Origin: Synaphobranchus kaupii
Lineage: Eukaryota > Chordata > Actinopteri > Anguilliformes > Synaphobranchidae
DNA length: 64,000 bases
NCBI GenBank assembly: GCA_029718625.1
Contig: CM056379.1
Location: 53,155,579-53,219,578 of the forward strand
Direction of reading: 5' to 3'
Shown: positions 54,001 to 64,000 of the stretch, piece after piece
Layout: each line of letters begins with the position of its first letter
Numbering within the stretch: the first letter of the stretch is position 1
Made by a program: the position numbers and the translations under genes
Notes under the pieces: model-generated
The model's input: the letters and a program-made list of their open reading frames with translations, nothing else
The model's database searches: none
Told to the model about the DNA's origin: nothing

Positions 54001-54482
54001 TTTTTTTTTTGCCTGCTACTTGTTGCTGGAAGTGAGCTATCTTGATTCTGACATCGTTGGACAACTGTTTAGAGTAACCCATGGTTGTTAACACCAGACA
54101 GAACAGCCACCGGAGTCGGATGCTTTAGAAGGCATGGAGTTACTTCAGAATAAATAGTTCAGCCCTGGAATTATATTCACCTGACCGATTTAAGCCCAAC
54201 GAGTAAATCATCTGGTCCTGGGCCTTAGTATTCATCTTTTTAAAAAGTTAAAAAACTAAAAATAATCCAAAAGAGTTCCCAAACTTTTGCACAGAGCCTT
54301 TTTCCTTTTTTTTATTATTATTTTGAAACTGTAAAAAAATAAAATAATCTTGCTTTAAAATTTGAAGAAATGTGTCTTGTTTAACTTTGTGCCATTTAGA
54401 GGTCAGGTTAGCTTCTATTCACTTGGATATTAATTGTAAAAGGCATTTTGACCAGGGGTGCCCAAATCTTTGCACCCCACTG
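53697..54482 (-). mobile_element. Tc1-like element, right-end part with transposase remnant
   Basis: The terminus is GCACCCCACTG before TA (54483-54484), with 'aggggtgcccaaatctttg' next to it; this is a familiar fish Tc1-like end. The opposite end is absent, so it is truncated at about 53697. Confidence 0.75.
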
Positions 54483-54484
54483 TA

Positions 54485-57400
54485 TGTCATGGTTATGAAG
54501 GCTTTATATATGCTATATAAAGCTTTTATATGGACACTTCATTTTAAAGTGTGACCTAACAATGTAATGTAATGTTGTATTTGAGAAAAGAAATAATATA
54601 TTTCTGTATACAAATATCTTAATGAAAAAGTTGTTTACTTTACAAGGGTATTATTAAGCTATGATATACAATATATGGCCTGCTAATATTACTTGTTCCA
54701 CGCACGATTCCATCTTTACCTCCCAGTTCTACATGAATGTTCAGAATAGCGAAATACTGAACAAGGAAAAACACCACAAGAACAGTGCCTAATTACTGTT
54801 ACCATCCATGCATGTTGCTAAACATGTTCTTTTCAATATATCTTTGATCACCTCACCTCTTCGCTTGACAATTTGCTTGCTGCGCTCAAGCGTGTTTCTT
54901 GCCCTCAATGGAGGTGAGTGGATGGGGTTTAGGACGATTGTAAACACAGGACCACAGCAAGGTGAAAAATCCTGCAAAGTGCACCTTTAAATTTAGACAA
55001 ATAAATATTGGCAAATTTGTTTTACAAAATAGGCCTTCGGAAATTTTACTTACAAACGTATATTGGTTGGAAACTTACCTATTATTTCAGTGTTTTTTTT
55101 TCTGTAGCATACAGACTATTATGTAGACTTACAGCCACTGAGAAATAATGGTTTTATGCAGGTGCAGATTTCTGAATTAGATAAAATCATTAGGTCGGAT
55201 GGTCGGCAGGTGGGTGATTGATGAGAATGTGTGGATTTAGGTGACTTCAGAGCTGACCCGTGCATCCCTACCGCACATCATGTACCCCAGTCAACCTGGT
55301 TCATTCACAGTGTTGTGTTATGCATCATATTATTAATCTTCTTCACAGATGCCCTTATCCAAGGTGACTTATATACTTGACATTTTACATTGCATGCACT
55401 TATACAGCTGGATTTATATTGCAGACACTCGACTGAGCAACTGGGGTTCCTAAGTCCAATGCTAAAAGAGCAGTTGCAACAGCACAAAAGTTCCCAGCAA
55501 CTACACCACATTAGTTTTCAGGTAACCCTTTGTTCAGTGCAGAATCATTTAATGAGTTCGCTTGTACAATAACCTCGCTCTCAAGAAGATAGTTAGTCAC
55601 CTATCATATCAACAGTATGGATAGAATTGCAAGGATACAGAAATGTGATAATTTGACAATCAAGCTACTATATGCATATTATTTGTTAGCTATCTTATAA
55701 TTATTACATTCATCTGTGATATTTTGTTCTTTCAAAATGGGATTTGTCACTTATTTGAGCCTTTTGGCACATTTAACTTGACTCATTTTGTTCTTACTTC
55801 AGTTGGCTTGGTTTTTATCTATATTACTCAAATCTTTCAAGAAACTTAAGGAAAGGGGAAAGGGAGTCTTTTGGCGATGAACAGCTTTATCCATATAACA
55901 AGTAAAACAGGGAGCCAAATTATCTTTCAGAGAGAATACCTGCTTCAATATGTTCACCAGACAGTTCAAAGTGAAACATTACTTTGTGAACAGCTCATGA
56001 CTAAAAAGTTGCATGTCCACTGAAGGACAAGGCAGACAGAGGGGAGTTGAATGGTGCATCATGATATACAGTGCTTTATCCTGACACCCCATCTACAGTC
56101 TAAAGTCACTGCATTTGTTGTCAAGTCTCTGTTCTCTGCTGCTTAATTAGGATCTGGGGAGCAGGGCACCGCTTGAGTAAGCACAGTATTAGATGATTAA
56201 TTGCTGGAGGAGTACGGCGGTCCAGGGGGCATCTGGTTGGAAAGGCAAGGTTGCAGGAGTAGCAGCCCAAAATATTCCACACTCTCTCCCCTCTTTTATC
56301 CCTGCTGAACAATGGAGGTCTTTTTCCTGTTATCAGTATGAGCTCCTTGGAGAGGCTTCTCTTCAGGACCTCCAATCCCCTCTAAGGCTACCACAGACCA
56401 CACACTTGCACTAATATTTAAAAACTCTACCATGCCCTACCATGCCTTTGAACTGTGATGCATCAAGTCTGTCCTTGAGTGAGTTCTTGTGTGCCTCTTA
56501 GAATATGGATGCAGGTATGGTTGTCTTTTGAGAGCGAGTTTCAAAAGTCTGGTTTTTTGAAGGGGATGACATATCTCATCATCATAATACCAATGGTGAC
56601 CAATGTAGCTATTTCCATGCTTTTTAAATTCATTTGTAATGTGAATCATGTGCTGGTTTAGGGGTGCAGTACAGGGAAGCAGAGCAATATGTTGTCACAT
56701 TTGACCACAATTCAAGGTCATGTAGTGCTGTTAGGTACATATATACAGTATATATACTGCTTTTTAATGAATCTTCTTTGCATCTAAACGCTTTTTGCCT
56801 CTGAAGGTCAGTCTTTTAACTTTTTAGTTTGAGTGTGCGGACTGAACATTGGAGCATTGCATTGTATATTTTCGCCCTGGTTTTTTCTCTTTTTTCATAT
56901 ATATATATTGCTTCACACTAGGTGCAAAAGTATAATCAGTATAATCAGTCTCATAAAATGTATTATTAAATCATGATTATGAATTTCAATGTTAACTATT
57001 AAAATAATAATCAATAACTTAATCTGAAGGTGTAAATTCTTTTGGAGGATGGGCTCCAAACAACAATCAGACTGACGACCAGGTTTAACAAAATACAATT
57101 TATTAAATAACAAACATGTCTAAACTAACATCCTAAAAGCAGCGAATGATATGGAAAGGAAAACGAAGTGTAGACAAAGAATGAGGCATACATAATTCAC
57201 AGTTCTATTTCTGTATGTGCAGAAACACATGGTGTTCACAGATCACAAGACGTACCTCGAGGGGGAAATACAAATCTAGCTTCAGCACGATGCTAACATG
57301 GCCTGAAACATGGCGTGCATTGAGGCTACAGAAATTTAGCTACGTCTAGCTAAATTCCAGGCCCCTATCCATTTACAGGCACGGGATCCTATATCTAATG

Positions 57401-59015
57401 GGTTAGATATTAGTACAAAGGGAGATTGCGTGCACAGATCTCAATTTAAAACGGAGGCGGATTGTAAATTAATGTTAGTCAGTTAGAGTAGGCTCTGTAA
57501 CTTTAGCTTATGCGAGGCTAATTGGCTGCCGATAGCCTGCTGTGTTAAGTTATAAATTAACGTTAATCTAAATACACACCATGAATACAATCAAACATGT
57601 AATTACACTGATAACAAGCATTAAACAAAAGTTTTCCTAAACTATTGCCTGGATGTTGTTTGTGTCAGTCTTACTGTATTGGAGTAGCTACACGTGACTT
57701 TGACGTGCCCAGAAAGTTGTCTTTTGGCAACGTCTCTGGATTGGATTGTCTTTTTTCTCCGTCCTTTGGTGAGTGTTGCTGGAAGATTTTTGAAGAAGAT
57801 TTTCTGTAGGGAGAGAGCTGAGGGAGAGAGCAGTTCTCTCCGCGTGTTCCCTTTGCCTGGGTCAGCCTAGTCTCGTCCCTGATGGACAGGAGACGAATGT
57901 TCCGACAAGTGAAAATGGTAAGAAGAAACTGTAAGAAGGAACTGAAAGAACAGGAAGTTTGCTCAAAATTTTATAGAACCGGGGACAATTGTTGAAAATG
58001 TAGAGATGTTGGATTCTCTCCCTCCTATTTCTCCTTATTTTACAGTATGTGCCTTTGTCAGTTCAGGCAAGTACAAGCAGCAGACTAACAGCCCATCTGG
58101 ATTGGTGGCTCTAGAATTTGAGCCCCACACATGGATGAAAGGGTGGGAGAAGGGTTATGTGGTCCTTATACTGTATATTTATGTGCTTTAGTAAGGTGTT
58201 TGTGCAATTATTCTAAGGGATACATTGCACAAAAGTTTGGGTTTATGTTTATTCAGGTCATGCAAGTTGGATCACCCTGCTGTAATTAGAAGCTTTAAAT
58301 ATTGGATTCAGTTTTTGAGCTGAAATCCCTCTACTGGGACAGATTAGTATGCACACAAGGGTCCACACATTTGACGTTTTCAGCAACAAGCTTTTGTCGT
58401 AACCTTGAGCAGGATACCTCAGTTGCTCCAATAAAATAAACACCCAGATGTATAAATGGGTTACAAAATATGGTGTAAACATTGAATGCCACTCAAGATA
58501 ACGACTTATTTTAGAAAGTAAACAGTAAACCATGATACATGTAACTACTTATTGTTTGGAATTACTGTCAACCTTCTGCATTACCTCACTGCAGAAGGAT
58601 ATGGCCACACATCAGAAGGGAGTGAGTGAGAACGTGGATCTCATGGTTCAGGAGAGTGCCGGGCCAGTGGAGGCCCTCCCTGTGCTGTTATTGGTGCAAG
58701 CAGGCTCTGTTCACACCTTGTGTGGCACTGCTAGGCTCTAGCTCCATACTGCTACTAAATTTAGATTAATGGAAGCAGAGCTCAGTTGGTTCCTGATTAA
58801 TTCACTGACCTTGTGGGGCTCACATATTTTCTGACTGTTTATCACAAACTCATGATTAAGTTCACACGTGCCCTGGTGATATCAGCAACATCACAAGAAG
58901 CAAGAACATATTCCGTATATGTTTCATATTTTATATGTGGTGATGCTTATATATAGATTAATTTAAATATCTATAAAACCAGTGTTCTGCAGTTACAATT
59001 CCTGATATTTGGATG
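54485..59015. other. Mostly unassigned sequence, possibly host non-coding DNA
   Basis: I see no recognisable gene across about 4.5 kb. An AT-dinucleotide stretch occurs near 56740 and 56900. Minus-strand LTR-like poly(A) context ('aatacaatttattaaataac') appears near 57093, without other retroelement evidence. Short frames (58006-58191, 58532-58741) show no motif. Exons under 60 codons could be missed. Confidence 0.35.
54800..54986. mobile_element. Possible TTAA MITE end
   Basis: Read inward from TTAA at 54987-54990 the end is AGGTGCACTTTGCAGGATTT, similar to a common fish TTAA MITE. No partner terminus was found. Confidence 0.3.
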
Positions 59016-59024
59016 TATATAATA

Positions 59025-59115
59025 GGGCTGGGAATCACAGTAAGTAACTCACTATACTACCACGGTATGTTGACCCCGATATCGACGGTATCACGATACA
59101 GGTGATTCTGCGATA
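59025..59115. mobile_element. hAT-type terminus fragment
   Basis: TAGGGCTGGGAATCACAG followed by 'cgatatcgacggtatcacga' is a typical hAT-like start; no right end found. Confidence 0.35.
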
Positions 59116-59854
59116 CACAATATATTGGACAATCATCTCCAATACATCATGACATCTGTGTAACTGAAGAAGAAATACCCATAAAAAGGCTAAATAGTTT
59201 TTTCAAACAGCAGGAATATACTATATTACTGCAAAGAACAGCAAATTACGATGTAAGATCCATATAGAATATATGATAAATTGTGATGGCAAGAAAAAGT
59301 AGACAGAGGCCACAATTAAATTACTGGATCCATAATCAGTGCCATTGATACAGTTTATTGACTTGTTTTATGTAAACACTGACACATTTTAGTGCTTAAC
59401 AAGCATAACCAAGTGATTTTATGTAAATTTAGACACATTTTGGTGCTGAACAAACTTATTTTAACACAAAAGACGCTGCTTTTGCTTTCCCTTCAAATTC
59501 ATTGTGAAATATGCATGTTCTTCTTCAGGAAGCAAGGCTGCGAGGCTGTGTCCCAATCCAGTTTTTGCTCCACCCTCGTAAACTTCACTTGCAAACTTCA
59601 CTTGGGGGAATCCCTTTTGAGACCAGGATGTACCCTCGTTCTCCATTTTAGGTGTGAGTCCAATCCGTTAGAAAGCCAAGTTTGTGACATAGCCCCTCCA
59701 CCCTCAACTTTTCTCAAGGGAACGAGTCTGCAAAAGAGCAGACTTGGCAAGCTCATATTACCCACAATTCACATCGAACATCCTGTTCAATGATAATCAT
59801 ATTAATGTTTATTGTGGTATTATACATTAAAAGCGCATACAGAATGGAAAAGAC
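59116..59854. other. Unassigned sequence
   Basis: A 133-codon plus frame (59392-59793) and its antisense frame have no motif that I recognise. Not called as genes. Confidence 0.35.
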
Positions 59855-59866
59855 GGTGTATATAGG

Positions 59867-60376
59867 CAGCCTGGTCTCACTCCCAAGTCGTCACATAGCG
59901 ACGCTTGGGCAGCTCCTACGGCGTCATCCTTTAGACGCAGAAGGAGGCCTTTTGCGTCATTATTTGACGCACTCGTCTCGAATTTACGAATCCTACTATG
60001 GCGAAGGCTTTGCTCATGATAACCGACTGCGAGCATGCCCGCTCAGTCTTCGCTGTGTGCGCGTAGATCTTTCTGAGTTTGTGATTCCCGTACCCCACCC
60101 CCAACCCCTAAACATAACCTCACAGGAGTTCATGTAACTCGGGCTCATGCCCGAACTGTTAAGATAGTGGGCGAGCCCGACCACAAGAGTTCACGTAACT
60201 CTCTACCAGATGAAGAAAAAAAAAGCATAAAAAAGCATAATATTGAAGTGCCACAACCAAAGACAAATTATGTGGCCACACCGTCAATATACGACGCAAA
60301 AGGCTACCTTTGGCGTCACATAGCGACGCTTGGGCAGAAGTGTCGCTATGTGACGAGTCCGCGTGAGACCACGTTG
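59867..60376. mobile_element. MITE, 510 bp, inserted in a hAT terminal repeat
   Basis: The ends are CAGCCTGGTCTCAC and, reading inward, CAACGTGGTCTCAC, followed on both sides by a 'gtcacatagcgac' motif. The flanks are ATATAGG (59860-59866 and 60377-60383), a 7-bp direct repeat. The ends look hAT-like (CA...TG), though 8 bp would be expected. The internal motif 'gacgcttgggcag' is repeated. Confidence 0.8.
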
Positions 60377-60450
60377 ATATAGGGGTGGGCGATATGGCAA
60401 AAATATCATATCACGATTTTTTTCAGGCATGATCACGATCCACGATATGA

Positions 60451-61092
60451 TCATGATTCTTTTTCATGTTGGTTTTTAAAACTCAAATAAGGTTCTGAAG
60501 TGCGGCTAGACCATAAATCACTTGTTGTAGCAAAAAACTGGACGTTTTGAATTTTGTGTTCAATCCTGTCGCGGCATTCGGAGTACAGCCGTGGAATGGC
60601 GGTGTTGGAAAAATATTTGCGGCTGGGTAACTCGTAATGTGGATCAACTGTTTTGAGCAGTCTTTTGAACCCCTCATTTTCCACGGTTTTTAACGGAACC
60701 ATGTCTTTAGCCAGGTAAAATGTCACTGCATCCGTTACCTCTTTCCAACGCTTACCGGACTTCTCATACGGAGTGCCTCTCTCAAACGCCTTAGTCAGGG
60801 TTGTTTGTTTAGGCTTCGTACCGCTACCGCTAGCCTCTAGCTGCGTGGCTGTGCCTGAGGCACTCACGTGAGATCCCCTGGTTGTTTGGCTTTCCGCGTG
60901 CTCTTTGGGGTGCTTTCTCTTCAGGTGATTAAAAAGGTTCGTCGTATTGCCATCTGACGTGCGAACATTTTCTTTGCAAATTTTGCAAATTACGGTGTTT
61001 TGCACCGTGTCAATTTTGGAAAACCCAAACCAGTTCCATATCACAGACGTCAAATTTTTTTTAGGGACCAACTCCTCCGTGGTGGAAGCCAT
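60451..61092 (-). CDS. BED zinc-finger protein, N-terminal part of a hAT transposase
   Basis: The frame is 213 codons from ATG 61092 (context GGCATGGCTT). Residues 14-65 form a BED finger, with C36, C39, H56 and H61 as ligands and W19/W21 aromatic residues at its start. A Ser/Thr-rich linker follows, then QTTLTKAF (residues 96-103), VTDAVTFYLAKDMVPLKTVE and TTSDLWSS around D192, which is the first catalytic aspartate block of hAT transposases. The frame then runs into the terminal repeat and ends, so the second and third acidic residues and the C-terminal dimerisation region are absent. It is uninterrupted, so a DNA-binding peptide without catalytic ability could be made; that is inference. 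Confidence 0.8.
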   Translation of the reverse strand: MASTTEELVPKKNLTSVIWNWFGFSKIDTVQNTVICKICKENVRTSDGNTTNLFNHLKRKHPKEHAESQTTRGSHVSASGTATQLEASGSGTKPKQTTLTKAFERGTPYEKSGKRWKEVTDAVTFYLAKDMVPLKTVENEGFKRLLKTVDPHYELPSRKYFSNTAIPRLYSECRDRIEHKIQNVQFFATTSDLWSSRTSEPYLSFKNQHEKES

Positions 61093-61399
61093 GCCGCTAT
61101 GTTGTCAAATAAAAAAAGGGGGAGGAAAATAAATCTAAGGCGCTACATACTGTTTGCTATTATTGGTTTATTGGTGTGTCTGTTAGGGGAGGTGCAACAG
61201 GGACTAGCGAATAGTGTGATTTTAGGTTTGGCTGAGAAAACAACGTTGGATGCCGTATATGAGCGTTGTCAGTGCAACTGATAGAATGTGCAGTTTCACT
61301 GTAGCCCGATACTCCCGATCTCTCTAGAAAGGCAGATCGTGGTGACATTTTAATCGTTCACGATCTAATATCGTCATATCGCCCACCCCTAGGTGTATA

Positions 61400-62195
61400 G
61401 GCTAATAAATACAGATTAATCAAGTAGTAGTTTGCTATTTTGTATTTCATAGTTTAGCAAATTGCTTTATGCAGCAATAGAATAGCATACTGTGGGATGT
61501 ACCAGATTATCTGCAATCTTGCTTTTAAACGGATTATTAGGATACTCGTCTCTCAATATTTTTCCATATAATTTGCCAGATAGCCTAACTATCAAACAAT
61601 TGAATACTTCGAATGTCATGCGAAGTGATCAATGAACAGCACATATTTGGGTAAATTTGTTTTTCTATCTTGAAAACATGCATTGCGCTCAACGCTGGTT
61701 CCAGCAATTTAAGAGGTTTTCCTCTTTAAATGTATGCTTTCTAATTAAATCGTTTTGACTAAATTGAGTGTCATCTTAAATTAAACGCAATGCTAACGTG
61801 CAACTCAGAGAAAACGTTGGGATTTTTTGCCAGTTAATTATTCAGAATTATTGCCACCCTTATTAAATAATCTCATGTTAGTTATCTCTTTGTCATTGTC
61901 ATTTGGTAATAATCAGCCTATAAACTGCATAATTGTTCTTGACTATTTATTTCTTGATTTTTGTATATTTTATTTAAGGTATTTCAGTTGTTTCACAGAA
62001 AACTACCCACCCCCTACTCATATGCCAACTCTAACAAAATTGGAGGAAAGTATATACACATACACAAGGGGAAAGCAAATATAACAGAGATAAAAAAGAT
62101 AATAATAAAAAAAAGGAGAGACACAGCAGCACTCAATTTACCGGTTATCCTATACATTACATTTTTTAAATGTACAAGGTCCTTTTTGCCATGGA
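61400..62195. other. Unassigned AT-rich sequence
   Basis: No gene or element end recognised. Confidence 0.35.
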
Positions 62196-62199
62196 ATAT

Positions 62200-63765
62200 C
62201 CCAGTGGAGCACAGTCTCATGAACAATCAGAAATGGCCACTGTCCTTGCCACAGTGCTCGATGATTTAGGTCCAATTCTGAACATGCTCTTAAGATATCC
62301 AAGCATGTTTCTCTTAAGTCTTTAGTTAAAGTAAACACACACAAAAAAACCAGACTAGAAACTTGAGCCTCTCGAGGTGTCCCCGGTCCGACCCTTTTAC
62401 TGGGAAATTTACTGGGTTTCCCAGCGATCTCATATCAAATTCTTTCCATGTGTAACATAACTGCTAAGTTCAGTCAACCATGGGGTTTCTTTATTCCAGA
62501 CCATTAAAATAGTTTTCTTAGCTATTGCCATACTGTGCTGAATTGCTAAAATCTTGAAATAGTTATAAGTTCTTAATTCTGGTGACCAGCCTAAAATGGC
62601 GATTGCTGGGTCTGGGGGTGAGATCAATTTCATATACCTCAGAGTAACATTGAAACACCTCTGACCAAAACTCCTGCAGTTTTGGACAAAACCAAAACTG
62701 GTGACCCAGGGATCAATCAAAGGTCTTACACCTGGCACAGAGAGGTGTTACAGATGGATACATGAAATGCAACTTTGTCCGAGAGTAGTGTAGTCTATGT
62801 ATCACTTTATACTGGATTAACTGATACCGTGAGTTTATGGAACAGGATCGGACACTCTGGAGAGCCTCTGTCCAAGTATCCTCAGAAATCACTGTCTCAA
62901 GCTCCTTTTCCCAGGAATCTTTCAGGTGTTGTGTGGATGGGATAAAATCCCTTGAGAATAAATCTGCAAACCTAGATACGAGACTCTTAGTGTCTGACTT
63001 TGTGGTCATACAGATATAAAATTCTTTGGGTGATTCATAAGTTTCAAAATTGGCAATGTTAGTCTTGACGTAATTCCTAATTTGTAAATAACGAAAGAAA
63101 TGGGAGGATGGTAGTCTAACTTTAAGCCAAAATCGAGTGAATGTAGCAAAATTTCTATCAATTATAGATCACCTATGGTTACAATCCCTCTTCTCTTCCA
63201 GATTGTGAAAGCATTGTCAATTTGTGATGGGGGAAATGCATGATTATGTGAGATGGGGGTTAGAACACTGATTTCTGGAAGTTTGAATACTTTTCTTATC
63301 TGGTACCAAATTTTGAGTGAGCTCTTTATCATAGGATTATCTCTCATCGAGACCCTGGCATCTTTCCTGCAAAAAGTAATGCAGGAAGGGAAGAGTCAGA
63401 GATGTCTTGCTCTATAGCTAACCACGCTGGGGTGGAAGCGGACACCTCTCCAGGATATGCCTTCCGCCAGTGAACAAGGGCTCTTGCATTTGCTGCCCAG
63501 TAATAATGTTGAAAATGAGGCAATACCAAGCCGCCAACATCCCTAGGCTTACAAATGTGCATTTTTGCTATAAAACGTGCTTCATATCCCCAGATAAACA
63601 GCATAATAACAGAGTTATTAAAGAAGTCTCTTAAAGGAAGATTTAGTTAAGAAAATAGGAAGGTTCTGGAATAGGTACAAAAATCTAGGCAAGGTGACCA
63701 TTTTCACTGCATTGACACAGCCTATAAGTGATAGAGGGAGTACCTTCCAGGACTCTATATTGCTT
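62200..63765 (-). pseudogene. L1-type LINE ORF2 C-terminal region
   Basis: On the minus strand, overlapping frames read in order SWKVLPLSLIGCVNAVKM (from about 63750), FIWGYEARFIAKMHICKPRD, GGLVLPHFQHYYWAANARAL (63604-63344), then IPSTQHLKDSWEKEL and YSRTKLHFMYPSVTPLCARC (63009-62713), and FGFVQNCRSFGQRCFNVTL with WGWSP-like ILGWSPELRT (62738-62430). This is the region after the reverse transcriptase in fish L1-type ORF2, including the CARC cysteine cluster. Frameshifts separate the pieces. The upstream part is cut off by a TTAA-family element at 63766. The 3' end is approximate. Confidence 0.85.
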
Positions 63766-63769
63766 TTAA

Positions 63770-64000
63770 CCCCTTCGCGCAGATGGCAGATCTGTTTGTG
63801 CTCTGACTTTGGCCCCCTAGTGGTGGGACGCATGCGTCCCAATTTTTTAGTGTTCATATTTCTCTTAAATTCTAAATTAAAACGTTAATAAAGCACGTAA
63901 CCTTCGAAGCAAATTTGTTAAAAACAGTCACAGCCTGCGAACACATTCGTTTATATGCTTATCAGCTCTCAGGTTACACTGCAGGGCCATAAAGCAGCAG
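63770..64000. mobile_element. TTAA-family (piggyBac-like) element, left end, runs off window
   Basis: CCCCTTCGCGCAGATGG follows TTAA at 63766-63769, inside L1 sequence. The terminus matches those at 9659 and 53137 over about 17 bases. After that the sequence differs ('ggccccctagtggtgggacg'), so it is a different subfamily. The right end is outside the window. Confidence 0.65.

Larger units (their letters stand above)
59863..61391 (-). mobile_element. hAT element with BED-finger ORF and a MITE in its terminal repeat
   Basis: The ends, after removing the nested MITE, are TAGGGGTGGGCGATATGG and, at the right, CATATCGCCCACCCCTA. A perfect 8-bp duplication GGTGTATA flanks it (59855-59862 and 61392-61399). 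A 213-codon frame on the minus strand encodes the transposase N-terminal part; the rest is deleted. Without the MITE the element is about 1.0 kb. Confidence 0.9.

Noticed and set aside
54485..59015. Hidden host gene exons
   Set aside because: Splice-like sites are present by chance at many places, but no frame shows a domain or conserved motif. Absence cannot be proved from sequence alone; a homology or RNA search would be decisive.
59392..59793. 133-codon plus frame
   Set aside because: The antisense strand is also partly open and no motif is seen.
1..64000. CRISPR array, operons, ribosome binding sites, prokaryotic origin
   Set aside because: No regularly spaced short repeats with unique spacers and no compact gene strings; the window is eukaryotic.

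Overview
This window looks like vertebrate nuclear DNA, most probably from a ray-finned (teleost) fish. The evidence is long AT-rich stretches without long ORFs, transposase genes interrupted by GT/AG introns, and a repeat set typical of fish: Tc1/mariner with Sleeping Beauty-type ends, hAT, PIF/Harbinger, piggyBac/Kolobok-type TTAA elements, a chromodomain Ty3/gypsy retrotransposon, L2- and L1-type LINEs and tRNA-derived SINEs. I found no convincing host protein-coding gene, rRNA gene, functional tRNA, CRISPR array or operon. Nearly every recognisable coding segment belongs to a mobile element, and most are broken.

Layout. 0-5.1 kb: Harbinger-type MITE end, a solo LTR (target duplication GGAAC), a piggyBac-like MITE and an almost intact Tc1 element, the last three inside one tandem ~235-bp repeat. 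5.7-8.8 kb: a hAT element holding a Kolobok-like transposon (P2X7-type cysteine domain plus THAP domain) and a solo LTR. 9.66-15.87 kb: a TTAA-family element filled with a Tc1 end, a foldback element, a Harbinger fragment and a 2-kb Harbinger element. 17.55-21.23 kb: a hAT element containing an LTR, which contains an L2 LINE. 23.3-27.15 kb: a foldback element carrying two near-identical 973-bp Harbinger MITEs and a TTAA element that itself carries a SINE. 29.36-31.32 kb: a second copy of the 2-kb Harbinger element. 32.9-38.6 kb: Harbinger fragments, a transposase pseudogene and LTR-derived DNA. 39.28-44.55 kb: an intron-containing Tc1/mariner-type (DD35E) transposon with a sister element and a LINE fragment inside it. 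44.92-46.74 kb: a hAT element. 46.89-53.0 kb: a chromodomain gypsy retrotransposon on the minus strand. 53.1-54.5 kb: TTAA-family and Tc1 fragments. 54.5-59 kb: mostly unassigned. 59.86-61.39 kb: a hAT element with a BED-finger ORF and a MITE inside its own terminal repeat. 62.2-63.77 kb: L1 ORF2 remnants, cut by another TTAA-family element that runs off the window.

The parts do not form a pathway. They form a stack of insertions whose order can be read from target-site duplications (TA, TTAA, 3-bp, 5-bp and 8-bp). The most unusual items are the Kolobok-like element with P2X7-type and THAP coding segments, the DD35E transposon with an arginine/glycine-rich N-terminus nested in its own relative, an inverted duplication inside the gypsy reverse transcriptase, and the two nearly identical 973-bp Harbinger MITEs that keep only a Myb-like ORF.
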